Shown here: positions 6,605 to 13,506 of the stretch, piece by piece
Position numbering within the stretch: the first letter of the stretch is position 1
How the letters are laid out: the number at the start of each line of letters is the position of its first letter
Source: Dehalococcoidia bacterium
GTDB taxonomy: Bacteria > Chloroflexota > Dehalococcoidia > SM23-28-2 > HRBIN24
Direction of reading: 5' to 3'
Assembly (NCBI GenBank): GCA_032249735.1
Contig: JAVVHA010000011.1
Coordinates: forward strand, 1-64,000
Length of the DNA: 64,000 nt
Made by a program: the position numbers and the translations under genes
Notes under the pieces: model-generated
The model's input: only the letters and a program-made list of their open reading frames with translations
Told to the model about the DNA's origin: nothing
Database searches by the model: none

Positions 6605-7770
6605 CATGCGGGCGCCAGGCGGCCCAGGAAGTAGGCAACGGTAGCCACTCCGGTGCCGATGGCCGTGATCTGCGCCCCTGAGAGGATGGGGTTGCGCCGC
6701 ACCAGCTTCCCCTTCACTGCCCCCATGACGAAGAGGGTGGCGGCGGCAGTGAGGATGGAGGCTAGTATGGCCAGGCCACTGACCCCCGCCAGGAAGGGGA
6801 GCAGGGGTAGGATGCCCCCTGCCAAGTAAGAGATGCCCATGGCCACGGCGTCTTTGGCGGGCTCGCTCAACACTTCAGGGCTTATGCCCAGCTCCTTCTC
6901 GGCCATGACGCGCAGCCAGGAGGCCTTATCGGCCGCTACCCGCTCGGCCATCTGCCGGGCCTGCTCATATGGGAACCCCTCCAGGCGGTAGAGTTCTATC
7001 AGCTCTGCCATCTCCTCCTCGGGCTTGGTCTCGATCTCCCACGCCTCGTGGGCCAGCTCCGCCTCCTGGACGTGTCTTTCGGCCTGGGAGCCGAGGAAGC
7101 TGCCGGCAGCCATGGACATGGTGCCGCCCAAGATGGCGGCCAGGCCGGCCACCAGCACGGTGGTCTTGGAGGCCGTGGCCGCTGCCACCGCCGGCCCCAC
7201 GGTGGCCGCTGTCACCAGCCCGTCCTGCATGCCGAAGATGACCTCCCGCAGGCGGGTGAGGGCGGCGATACGTTCTTTCTCCGTGGCCAGCTCCCTCATG
7301 GCTGGCGAAGGGGGCTCCATGGAAACAGCCGGCGTGGGCGGCGAGGCGGTCCTTTGGCGGCGCGGGGTGGTGGGGGCCCGCCGGCCTGTCTTGGCCTCCA
7401 AGTGGCGCAGGGCTTCCAAGAAGCGCCGCAGGTGCTCTTTCTCCCCCTCTAGGGCCAGGCGGAAGCTCTGGGCGGCATCGGGGCGGCCATCGGCTTCCGC
7501 CTCGGCGATGAACTTGGGGTACATGGTCTCGAACTCGTAGGCCTCCCCCTCGGTGACGGCCTGCAGGTTCTCTAGGGTGGAGCGCACCTCCCCAAGGGCC
7601 CGGAGGTGGCTGAGGGCGTGGATGGTCTCCGCCCCCGCCGCCTCCATGAAGACAGCGGCTACCTCCGGGTGTCCCTCCTCCAGTGCCTTCAGGGCATAGG
7701 CCAAATACATGCGGTTGGCCTTCGCCTCACCTAGGAAGGCCAGCCAGAGGTTGCGCTGGGTCCTGTCCAT
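6604..7770 (-). CDS. Er-VIT1 family protein: rubrerythrin/ferritin domain fused to VIT1 iron transporter (MbfA-like)
   Basis: A 388-residue fusion. Residues 1-135 form a ferritin-like four-helix domain with di-iron ligands E15, E48-x-x-H51, a Glu cluster near 79-92, and E110-x-x-H113. A Pro/Thr-rich linker (about 130-160) follows. Residues ~165-388 are a VIT1/CCC1 domain with FGMQDGLVTAATVGPAVA, a cytosolic Glu-rich metal-binding loop (EIETKPEEEMAELIELYRL) and C-terminal helices with GISYLAGGILPLLPFL. The architecture matches MbfA of alphaproteobacteria, an iron exporter whose Er domain senses or loads iron, protecting against peroxide stress. It starts 18 nt after recA and is probably co-transcribed with it, an intriguing link between iron/oxidative stress and DNA repair. 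Confidence 0.88.
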   Translation of the reverse strand: MDRTQRNLWLAFLGEAKANRMYLAYALKALEEGHPEVAAVFMEAAGAETIHALSHLRALGEVRSTLENLQAVTEGEAYEFETMYPKFIAEAEADGRPDAAQSFRLALEGEKEHLRRFLEALRHLEAKTGRRAPTTPRRQRTASPPTPAVSMEPPSPAMRELATEKERIAALTRLREVIFGMQDGLVTAATVGPAVAAATASKTTVLVAGLAAILGGTMSMAAGSFLGSQAERHVQEAELAHEAWEIETKPEEEMAELIELYRLEGFPYEQARQMAERVAADKASWLRVMAEKELGISPEVLSEPAKDAVAMGISYLAGGILPLLPFLAGVSGLAILASILTAAATLFVMGAVKGKLVRRNPILSGAQITAIGTGVATVAYFLGRLAPA

Positions 7771-7788
7771 GCCGATTCCGTTAATCCG

Positions 7789-8877
7789 TTAAATGGATTC
7801 TAAACTAGGGCCGTGGTGGGGTAAAAGGGGCTCGGCCTCGGCAGCCGAAGGGGCGAAGGCCAAGGCAGGTAGCCCCTCGGCCGCCTTTTGGCGGATGAGC
7901 TGCTCCAGGCTTTGGGCCAGCTGGGGGTTCTGACGCAGGAACTCCTTGGCCTGTTCACGCCCCTGCCCGAGGCGGGTCTCGCCGTAGGAATAGAAGGCCC
8001 CCTGCTTGCGGACGATGCCCATGGCCGTAGCCAGGTCCAGGATATCCCCTTCGCGGCTGATGCCCACTTTGGGCCCTTGGAAGATGATCTCGAACTCGGC
8101 GGTGCGGAAGGGGGGAGCCACCTTGTTCTTGACCACCCGCGCTCTTACGCGGTTGCCGATGATCTCGTTGCCGGCCTTGATGGCCTCCACCCGCCGCAGG
8201 TCGATACGCACCGAAGCATAGAACTTGAGGGCCCGCCCGCCAGGCGTCACTTCCGGGCTCCCAAAGACGATGCCTATCTTCTCCCGCAGCTGGTTTATGA
8301 ATATGACGGCGGTGCGGGTGCGGGATATGGCTGCCGTGAGCTTGCGCAGGGCCTGGGACATGAGGCGGGCCTGTAGGCCGGGCATGGACTCCCCCATATC
8401 CCCCTCCAGCTCGGCGCGGGGCACCAGGGCAGCCACCGAGTCCACCACGATGACGTCCACGGCGTTGGAGCGCACCAGCGCCTCGGCTATCTCCAGGGCC
8501 TGCTCGCCTGAGTCGGGCTGGGAGACCAACAAGTCCTCCACCTTGATGCCTAGGGCGGCGGCGAAGTTGGGGTCTAGGGCATGCTCAGCGTCAATGAAGG
8601 CGGCGATGCCCCCCGCCTGCTGGGCCTGGGCCACCACGCTCAGGGCCAAGGTGGACTTGCCAGACATCTCAGGGCCAAAGATCTCCGTCACCCTCCCCCT
8701 GGGGATGCCCCCCACCCCTAGGGCTAGGTCTAGGGCCAGGGAGCCAGTGGGGATGGCCTCCACGGCCAGCTTGGCCCCCGCCTCCCCCAGACGCATGATG
8801 GCCCCCTTGCCGAACTCCTTCTCAATCTGGCCGATGGCCATCTCCAGGGCCCGCAGACGCTCCGATGGCTGGGTCAT
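7789..8877 (-). CDS. recA: Recombinase RecA
   Basis: A 362-residue RecA, the ATP-dependent strand-exchange protein of homologous recombination and SOS induction. Visible features are the N-terminal [15 protein letters not shown], Walker A (GPEMSGKST; most RecAs have GPESSGKT), Walker B ([12 protein letters not shown]), loop L1 ([22 protein letters not shown], shortened here) and the INQLREKIG loop L2 region. The C-terminal tail is less acidic than usual. ATG 8877 is chosen because the longer in-frame starts at 8922 and 8946 lie inside the promoter. No complete Gram-positive-type SOS box was found; only a CGAAC half-site occurs in the leader. Confidence 0.97.
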   Translation of the reverse strand: MTQPSERLRALEMAIGQIEKEFGKGAIMRLGEAGAKLAVEAIPTGSLALDLALGVGGIPRGRVTEIFGPEMSGKSTLALSVVAQAQQAGGIAAFIDAEHALDPNFAAALGIKVEDLLVSQPDSGEQALEIAEALVRSNAVDVIVVDSVAALVPRAELEGDMGESMPGLQARLMSQALRKLTAAISRTRTAVIFINQLREKIGIVFGSPEVTPGGRALKFYASVRIDLRRVEAIKAGNEIIGNRVRARVVKNKVAPPFRTAEFEIIFQGPKVGISREGDILDLATAMGIVRKQGAFYSYGETRLGQGREQAKEFLRQNPQLAQSLEQLIRQKAAEGLPALAFAPSAAEAEPLLPHHGPSLESI

Positions 8878-8917
8878 ACGCTCACACGCCTTCTCGCTTA
8901 TTTGTTCGCCTGGCCCA

Positions 8918-8946
8918 ATCATAACACGACGCGTGGCCGGGGGCAA
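8918..8946 (-). promoter_or_regulatory. Promoter of recA
   Basis: On the minus strand, TTGCCC (8941-8946), a 17-nt spacer and TATGAT (8918-8923) form a promoter with a leader of about 34 nt. It sits directly after the yggT stop codon and rules out the upstream recA start codons. Confidence 0.65.
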
Positions 8947-8948
8947 GG

Positions 8949-9203
8949 CTAGGTGAGAGCCCGGATGGCCAGCTGGGCCACCAGCTGGATGAGGATGATG
9001 GCCACCAGAGGGGAGAGGTCCAACATGCCCAGGCGGGGCATCATCTGGCGGATGGGGGCCAGGATGGGTTCGGTGATGTCGTGGAGGAAGGCTGCCACAG
9101 GGTTGCGGGGGTCGATGGGAAACCAGGAGAGGATGGCCCGCAGGACGATGGCCACCGTCAGCACCTGGGCTACGGCCTGGATGATGGCTATGAGGACGTT
9201 AAT
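8949..9203 (-). CDS. yggT: YggT family integral membrane protein, probable ATT start
   Basis: An 84-residue protein with two hydrophobic segments and the YggT-family signature [21 protein letters not shown] after the first helix, then [28 protein letters not shown]. Members are linked to membrane stress and cell-division clusters. The first ATG/GTG start (GTG 9164) would cut away most of the first helix. The in-frame ATT at 9201-9203 gives a full helix ([19 protein letters not shown]) and sits 7 nt after the first GGAGG of GGAGGGAGG. The start is therefore inferred to be the rare codon ATT, overlapping the proC end by 16 nt. Third gene of yggS-proC-yggT. Confidence 0.8.
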   Translation of the reverse strand: MNVLIAIIQAVAQVLTVAIVLRAILSWFPIDPRNPVAAFLHDITEPILAPIRQMMPRLGMLDLSPLVAIILIQLVAQLAIRALT

Positions 9204-10009
9204 GGTCCTCCCTCCGCTAGCTCTCGGGCCTTGCGATAGGCAGACTGGATGGCCTCCATGATGGCCCCGCGCACGGCCGCCTTCTCCAGGGCGAGGATGC
9301 CGGCGGCTGTTGTCCCCCCTGGGGAGGTGACCTGGGCCCGCAGCTCGGCCAGGTGGCGTCCTGTCTGTTGGGCGTAGCGCACGCTCCCGGCGAAGGTCTG
9401 CAGGACCAGCTGTACGGCCATGGCCCGGGGCATGCCTATGGCTACCGCCCCCTCCACAAACGCTTCCAACAAGAGGAAGACGAACCCAGGGCCGCTGCCA
9501 CTGACGGCTGTGGCCATGTCCACGTATTTCTCATTCTCCACCTCCATCTCCAGGCCCAGGGCTCCCAGCACGCGGCGGACCTCCTCCTTCTCTTGCGGCC
9601 CGACCGTGGGCGAGGCCACCCACACGGTGGCCCCGGCCCCGATCTGCGCTGGGGTGTTGGGCATGGCCCGCACCACCTTTTCGTGCCCAAGCCCTTGCAT
9701 GAGGGACGCCATAGGTACGCCGGCCATGATGGAGAGGACCGTCTGGCCAGGGCTGAGGCGACCCCGTAGGGAGGTGGCCAGGGCGGGGAACTCCTGGGGC
9801 TTGACGGCCAGGACGGCTATGTGCGCCCCCTCCAGGACAGCAGCCGCCTCTTGGTGAACGGCCACCCCGTAAGTAGAGGCCAGGTGCTGGCGGCGCTGCT
9901 CCAGCACATCGCACACGGCTACGTGGGACGGCTGAGCGACCCCTTTGGTCAGCAAAGCCGCCGTCAAGGCCTCCCCCATGACGCCCCCGCCGATGATGGC
10001 AACGCGCAT
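9188..10009 (-). CDS. proC: Pyrroline-5-carboxylate reductase
   Basis: A 273-residue enzyme reducing 1-pyrroline-5-carboxylate to proline with NAD(P)H. It opens with the Rossmann motif [13 protein letters not shown] and has VLAVKPQEF and SIMAGVP. The C-terminal dimerisation helix carries the family pattern around [17 protein letters not shown] and [13 protein letters not shown]. Length is standard. It lies 10 nt after yggS, a neighbour pair conserved in many bacteria, and upstream of yggT. Confidence 0.96.
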   Translation of the reverse strand: MRVAIIGGGVMGEALTAALLTKGVAQPSHVAVCDVLEQRRQHLASTYGVAVHQEAAAVLEGAHIAVLAVKPQEFPALATSLRGRLSPGQTVLSIMAGVPMASLMQGLGHEKVVRAMPNTPAQIGAGATVWVASPTVGPQEKEEVRRVLGALGLEMEVENEKYVDMATAVSGSGPGFVFLLLEAFVEGAVAIGMPRAMAVQLVLQTFAGSVRYAQQTGRHLAELRAQVTSPGGTTAAGILALEKAAVRGAIMEAIQSAYRKARELAEGGPLTSS

Positions 10010-10019
10010 GGGCCTCCAC

Positions 10020-10691
10020 CTACGGGCCGGGCCTGGGGCCGAAGATGGCCCGCCCCAGGCGCACCATGGTAGCTCCTTCCTCGATGGCCACCTCGTAGTC
10101 GTCGCTCATGCCCATGGAGAGCTCCCGCAGCCCCAGGGCCCTGGCCAGCTCCCGCAGACGGCGGAATATGGGCCTCACCTCCTCCGGATGGGACGCCAGG
10201 GGGGCCACCGTCATGAGCCCCCGCACGTCCAGATGGGACAGGGAGGCCACCCTCTCCGCCTCCCGCAGCACCTCCTGGGGCGTGAAGCCAAACTTGCTGG
10301 CCTCTCCAGCCACGTTCACCTCCAGCAATATGGGCACCATGCTCTGGGCCCGCTTGCTTATCTCCTGGGCGAGATGGAAGGAGTCCACGCTGTCGATGGT
10401 GTGAAAGAGGGCCAGGGCCTTCTTCACCTTGTTGGTCTGCAGGTGCCCCACCATATGCCAGGTGGCGGAGAGGTGGGAGACCTGCGGTATCTTGATGGCT
10501 GCCTCCTGCACTCGGTTCTCGCCGAAGTGCCGTATGCCTGCCTCCCACGCCTCTATAATGGCCTGGGGGGGAAACCCCTTGGTGATGGCTACGATGGTGA
10601 CTTCCTGGGGTGACCTGCCGGCCCTTAGGCAGGCAGCAGCGATGCGCTTCCTCACTTCCTCCACTCTCTGGGCCACTGTTAGCGTCACCAC
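10020..10691 (-). CDS. yggS: YggS/PLPBP family pyridoxal phosphate homeostasis protein
   Basis: A 223-residue single-domain PLP-binding protein of the YggS/PROSC family, which buffers intracellular PLP and has no known catalysis. The PLP-lysine segment is TIVAITKGFPPQAI near residue 37. HFGENRVQEA, WHMVGHLQTNKVK and GLMTVAPL follow, and the C-terminal SMGMSDDYEVAIEEGATMVR and RAIFG are diagnostic. Translation starts at GTG 10691 or GTG 10688. Neither has a ribosome binding site, and the -10 element ends only 9 nt upstream, suggesting a nearly leaderless mRNA. First gene of yggS-proC-yggT. Confidence 0.95.
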   Translation of the reverse strand: MVTLTVAQRVEEVRKRIAAACLRAGRSPQEVTIVAITKGFPPQAIIEAWEAGIRHFGENRVQEAAIKIPQVSHLSATWHMVGHLQTNKVKKALALFHTIDSVDSFHLAQEISKRAQSMVPILLEVNVAGEASKFGFTPQEVLREAERVASLSHLDVRGLMTVAPLASHPEEVRPIFRRLRELARALGLRELSMGMSDDYEVAIEEGATMVRLGRAIFGPRPGP

Positions 10692-10700
10692 GGCTTTTCT

Positions 10701-10706
10701 AGTATA
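10701..10706 (-). promoter_or_regulatory. -10 element of the yggS operon
   Basis: TATACT on the minus strand ends 9 nt before the first GTG of yggS. The -35 region is poor. The spacing predicts a 5' leader of only a few nucleotides. Confidence 0.5.
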
Positions 10707-10747
10707 ACAGGGGTCTTGAGAGAAGAGCTTCCATTGGGAGGTGGCAA

Positions 10748-11074
10748 ATGGTGGTATCCATAGTCATCCGCAAGACGCGCATAGCCGACCGCCAGGAGTG
10801 GCAGCGGCGTCTGGAGGAGGCCCTGCCTCGCATCCGCGCTGTGCTAGAGGCGGAGCCTGGCTTCCTCTCCCTCCAATATCTGTGGAGGGTGGATGGGGAC
10901 GGACACATGGCGCAGGTGACCACCTGGAGAGAATGGGAGGACTGTCGCCGCCACATCTGGGAGGGGGGAGCGGCCACCGTGGCCGCCCTGGAGGATCGGG
11001 CCTTGCCTACCGCTCCCCATCCGGAGGGCACTTGGGTGAGGCACACCTTTGAGGTAGCCCTCACGGTACCCTAA
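10748..11074 (+). CDS. Antibiotic biosynthesis monooxygenase-like (dimeric alpha/beta barrel) protein
   Basis: A 108-residue protein with the pattern of a ferredoxin-like ABM domain: an initial strand SIVIRKTRIA, helix RQEWQRRLEEALPRIRAVLE, then EPGFLSLQYLWRVDGDGHMAQVTTW, which resembles the GF-x(n)-W/Y region of ABM proteins. Such proteins include small monooxygenases and haem-degrading enzymes, but no catalytic residues are diagnostic here. GGGAGGTG lies 6 nt before ATG 10748. It is divergent from yggS, and its stop interlocks with the convergent gene (CTAA at 11071-11074). Confidence 0.6.
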   Translation: MVVSIVIRKTRIADRQEWQRRLEEALPRIRAVLEAEPGFLSLQYLWRVDGDGHMAQVTTWREWEDCRRHIWEGGAATVAALEDRALPTAPHPEGTWVRHTFEVALTVP

Positions 11075-11313
11075 CAGGGGGGCAGGCGGCCCCTACCCCA
11101 CCACAAGGCGAGGGCCACGGCTGTGGCGGTGAGGCCCACCGCCATCAGCCCCCATGCCCAGTGAACAGCGAAGGCCACTACCAGGCCACCTATGGTCACC
11201 ACTAGGGCCGTGAAGGTCATCAGGGGCCAGAAAAGGATGGACAAGATGGCCCTTGTGATGGCCCAGGCCTCCCACCACCATGGGGGAGGGCGTGGGGGCT
11301 CATGGCGCCTCAT
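11071..11313 (-). CDS. Small two-helix membrane protein
   Basis: An 80-residue hydrophobic protein of no recognised family. The N-terminus is Pro/Trp-rich (PPRPPPWWWEAWAI). Two or three membrane segments follow (roughly residues 17-43 and 45-70), then a short basic tail. Its start overlaps the 3' end of pyrD by 14 nt, so it should be translationally coupled to pyrD. It might be a membrane partner of the pyrimidine enzyme, but nothing in the sequence supports that beyond position. Confidence 0.6.
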   Translation of the reverse strand: MRRHEPPRPPPWWWEAWAITRAILSILFWPLMTFTALVVTIGGLVVAFAVHWAWGLMAVGLTATAVALALWWGRGRLPPC

Positions 11314-12238
11314 GGCCAGGGGCTAATGCGGCGCCGATGAGGTGATGGACGTCCTCGATGCCCTCGCGGGCCAGGAACCCCTGCAGCCCTTCGAGCACTT
11401 CCCAAGGCGCGCGTGGGTTGCGGAAGATGGCAGTGCCGATCTGGACGGCGGTGGCCCCGGCCATAAGGTACTCTACGGCGTCTTGCCAGCCGACGATGCC
11501 CCCACAGCCGATGATGGGCACCCCCACCTGCGCCCGGGCCACGTCGTACACCAGCTTGAGGGTGAGGGGCTTGATGGCTGGCCCCGAGAGGCCGCCCCCT
11601 ATGGGCAGAGCCGGCCGCCCCCGCCAGATGTCGATGGCCAGGCCAGGGTAGGTGTTGGCGATGGTGAGGGCGTCGGCACCTGCCTCGGCCACTGCCCTGG
11701 CCACGGCCACCACGTCCGAGGCGGCGGGGCTTAACTTGACGATGATTGGCAGGGTTGTCTGCTCTCTCACAGCCCTGGTCACCTCGGCCGCCAAGGATGG
11801 GTCGCAGGCGAACTCCAGGCCACTCTCCACGTTGGGGCAGCTGATATTCAGCTCCAGGGCGCTGATGCCAGACACCCCATCCAGGGCCCGGGCCAGGGTG
11901 GCGTAGTCCTCCACCCTCTCAGCGGCGATGTTGGCCACCACCGGCACCCGCCACGTGGACCATATGGGGGCCAGCTCCTCCACCACCGCCTTAAGCCCCA
12001 CGTTCTGGAGGCCGATGGAGTTGAGAAGACCGGCGGGCGTCTCCACCAGCCGGGGCTGGGGATTGCCCCGGCGGGGCTGTAAGGTGATGCCTTTGCTCAC
12101 TATGGCTCCTAGGGCGTCCAGGTCGAAGAGGCGGCGGAACTCGATGCCGTTCCCGAAACACCCTGAGGCCACCATGATGGGGTTGGCAAGAATCAGGCTC
12201 CTCTTGCCCTTCCCGCCAATCTCCACCTGGAGTCGCAT
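11300..12238 (-). CDS. pyrD: Dihydroorotate dehydrogenase catalytic subunit, class 1B
   Basis: A 312-residue FMN-containing PyrD oxidising dihydroorotate to orotate. Features are NPIMVASGCFGNG at the start, KGITLQPRRGNPQPRL, a NSIGLQN segment, ELNISCPNV with the class 1 catalytic Cys, PIIVKLSPA, ALTIANTY, and the FMN phosphate site IIGCGGIVGWQDAVEYLMAGATAVQIGTA (given in part). A pyrK gene at 15504-16286 confirms class 1B, which uses NAD+. It stands apart from the main pyr operon. ATG 12238 is chosen; TATACT lies 10 nt upstream, implying an almost leaderless message. Confidence 0.95.
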   Translation of the reverse strand: MRLQVEIGGKGKRSLILANPIMVASGCFGNGIEFRRLFDLDALGAIVSKGITLQPRRGNPQPRLVETPAGLLNSIGLQNVGLKAVVEELAPIWSTWRVPVVANIAAERVEDYATLARALDGVSGISALELNISCPNVESGLEFACDPSLAAEVTRAVREQTTLPIIVKLSPAASDVVAVARAVAEAGADALTIANTYPGLAIDIWRGRPALPIGGGLSGPAIKPLTLKLVYDVARAQVGVPIIGCGGIVGWQDAVEYLMAGATAVQIGTAIFRNPRAPWEVLEGLQGFLAREGIEDVHHLIGAALAPGHEAP

Positions 12239-12277
12239 ATCCCTAACCAGTATAAGCCGGCGCAAAAAGGAGACGAT

Positions 12278-12304
12278 AAAAAAGGGCCGTCACCAAGACG
12301 GCCC
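12278..12304 (-). terminator. Intrinsic terminator of the zinc-ribbon gene
   Basis: On the minus strand, GGGCCGTC (12297-12304) pairs with GACGGCCC (12284-12291) around a 5-nt loop, followed immediately by six T (12278-12283). It is a classical intrinsic terminator, 22 nt after the stop of the 93-residue gene. Confidence 0.9.
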
Positions 12305-12325
12305 AGCAAGGGACGCTCTGTCACA

Positions 12326-12607
12326 TCAAAGGGCTATGGCCATCTCTCCCCTAGCTCCTTCAGCTAGGGAAAAGCCCTCCTCGTCCTCCTCTGCCACAGG
12401 GCGCCTCATCACCGTCTCAGAAGAAGGAGGCTCCTCACCCCAGTAGTAGTACTCCGGGGTGGAGTTGCGGAATTCCCGCACCGCCCCACAACGCCTGCAA
12501 CGCCCCACGCTCATGGTCCCACTGGGGCTGGCGATGACCCAGTGATGGCGGCAACGGGGAGCTCCCTCAAGGGCCTCCGCCCCCCTCTCCAGCACCGCCT
12601 CGCTCAT
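12326..12607 (-). CDS. Zinc-ribbon-like small protein of unknown function
   Basis: A 93-residue protein with putative zinc ligands C-R-H-H near residue 18 and GRCRRCG (CxxC) near residue 36, then GAVREFRNS and an aromatic EYYYWGEE segment, ending in an acidic tail. The paired ligand pattern suggests one small zinc ribbon. It stands alone between a perfect consensus promoter (12703-12731) and a strong terminator (12278-12304), so it should be a highly expressed single-gene transcript. GGAGGTG lies 8 nt before ATG 12607. Function is unknown; a nucleic-acid- or ribosome-associated role is only a guess. Confidence 0.7.
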   Translation of the reverse strand: MSEAVLERGAEALEGAPRCRHHWVIASPSGTMSVGRCRRCGAVREFRNSTPEYYYWGEEPPSSETVMRRPVAEEDEEGFSLAEGARGEMAIAL

Positions 12608-12702
12608 CTCCTCATCACCTCCACTATATAGATAACGTCCAAAGCCCCTCCGCTACACCGGCCCCGCGTAACCATCTCGTTACATTTTTCACCAGCACGG
12701 CC

Positions 12703-12731
12703 ATTATAGCAACCCCCCTCAGCCTTGTCAA
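12703..12731 (-). promoter_or_regulatory. Perfect consensus sigma-70 promoter
   Basis: On the minus strand, TTGACA (12726-12731), exactly 17 nt, then TATAAT (12703-12708): a full match at both hexamers. Predicted leader to ATG 12607 is about 89 nt and carries an inverted repeat GTAAC/GTTAC (12668-12672 and 12679-12683), a possible operator or RNA element. Confidence 0.85.
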
Positions 12732-12800
12732 GTCATGAACATAAAAACGCTTTGCACTACTCTAACCCTCTTTAACCTGGCCTGATGATGGGGGCCGTGT

Positions 12801-12806
12801 TATACT
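12801..12806 (+). promoter_or_regulatory. Candidate -10 of the SufR-like/mrp operon
   Basis: TATACT lies 35 nt before ATG 12841. The hexamer 17 nt further upstream (TGGCCT) is a poor -35, which fits a regulated or weak promoter. Confidence 0.4.
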
Positions 12807-12840
12807 GTGGGGCGGAGGGGCCTGAGGGCCAAGGGGTTTG

Positions 12841-13506
12841 ATGCACCCGACCAAGAGGCGCATCCTGGATCATCTGAAGAGGCGAGGGAAGGGGACCATC
12901 GATGAGCTAGCGCGGGATATGGCCCTGTCGCGGGCCACGGTGCGCCAGCATCTTATGGCCCTGGAGAGGGATGGCCTGGTGATGGCCAGGGAGGAGCGGG
13001 GGCCTAGTCGGCGCCCCCGCTACGTTTTTTATCTCGGTGCTGCCGGGCACGATGCCTATCCCAAGCGGTATGGCCAGCTGGCCCTCCTTCTCCTGGAGGA
13101 GGTGGGCAAGCTGGAGGCCCAAGAGCTGGAGGGCCTCTCGGCCGCCCAGAAGCGCGGCCTGGTGCTGGCCCGCGCCCTAGAGAGCATGGCCAGGACAGCC
13201 CTCATCAGCACCCAGGGCATGGGTCTGGGCCAGCGGGTTCGGCTGGTCACCAGGCTCTTACAAGAGCAAGGGGGACTGGCGGAGTGGCGGCGGGTGGAAG
13301 ATGGGTATGAGATCATCGACTACAACTGCGTCTTCCAGCGGGTGGCGGAGAGTTACCAGGAGGTTTGCCAATGGCATGTCCAGCTCCTGGCCCGCCTCCT
13401 GGGCTGCGCCGTCCGGTGCTTGGAGTACCAGAGCCAGGGGGCCAATGCCTGCAGGTTCGTAGTGCAAGCCTCGTCCCCTGGCCCGCAACAGGAGGTATCC
13501 ACATGA
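12841..13506 (+). CDS. SufR-like HTH transcriptional regulator with Fe-S-type cysteine motif
   Basis: A 221-residue regulator. Residues 1-60 are a winged helix (RRILDHLKRRGKGTIDELAR, SRATVRQHLMALERDGLV). The C-terminal third has four regularly spaced cysteines, C-x12-C-x12-C-x14-C plus one extra Cys, within IDYNCVFQRVAESYQEVCQW, LLGCAVRC and ANACRF. This closely resembles the cluster-binding motif of SufR, the repressor that senses Fe-S status. It overlaps the downstream mrp/ApbC gene by 4 nt (ATGA), so it probably controls Fe-S cluster assembly or trafficking. ATG 12841 is chosen over TTG 12838; AAGGGG is the ribosome site. Confidence 0.82.
   Translation: MHPTKRRILDHLKRRGKGTIDELARDMALSRATVRQHLMALERDGLVMAREERGPSRRPRYVFYLGAAGHDAYPKRYGQLALLLLEEVGKLEAQELEGLSAAQKRGLVLARALESMARTALISTQGMGLGQRVRLVTRLLQEQGGLAEWRRVEDGYEIIDYNCVFQRVAESYQEVCQWHVQLLARLLGCAVRCLEYQSQGANACRFVVQASSPGPQQEVST

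Noticed and set aside
8878-8917. LexA/SOS box upstream of recA
   Set aside because: Only a half-site (CGAAC) is present; no matching inverted half at the right distance.
8877-8922. Longer RecA start at ATG 8922 or further upstream
   Set aside because: These codons lie inside the -10/-35 promoter (8918-8946), and the extra residues do not match RecA N-termini.
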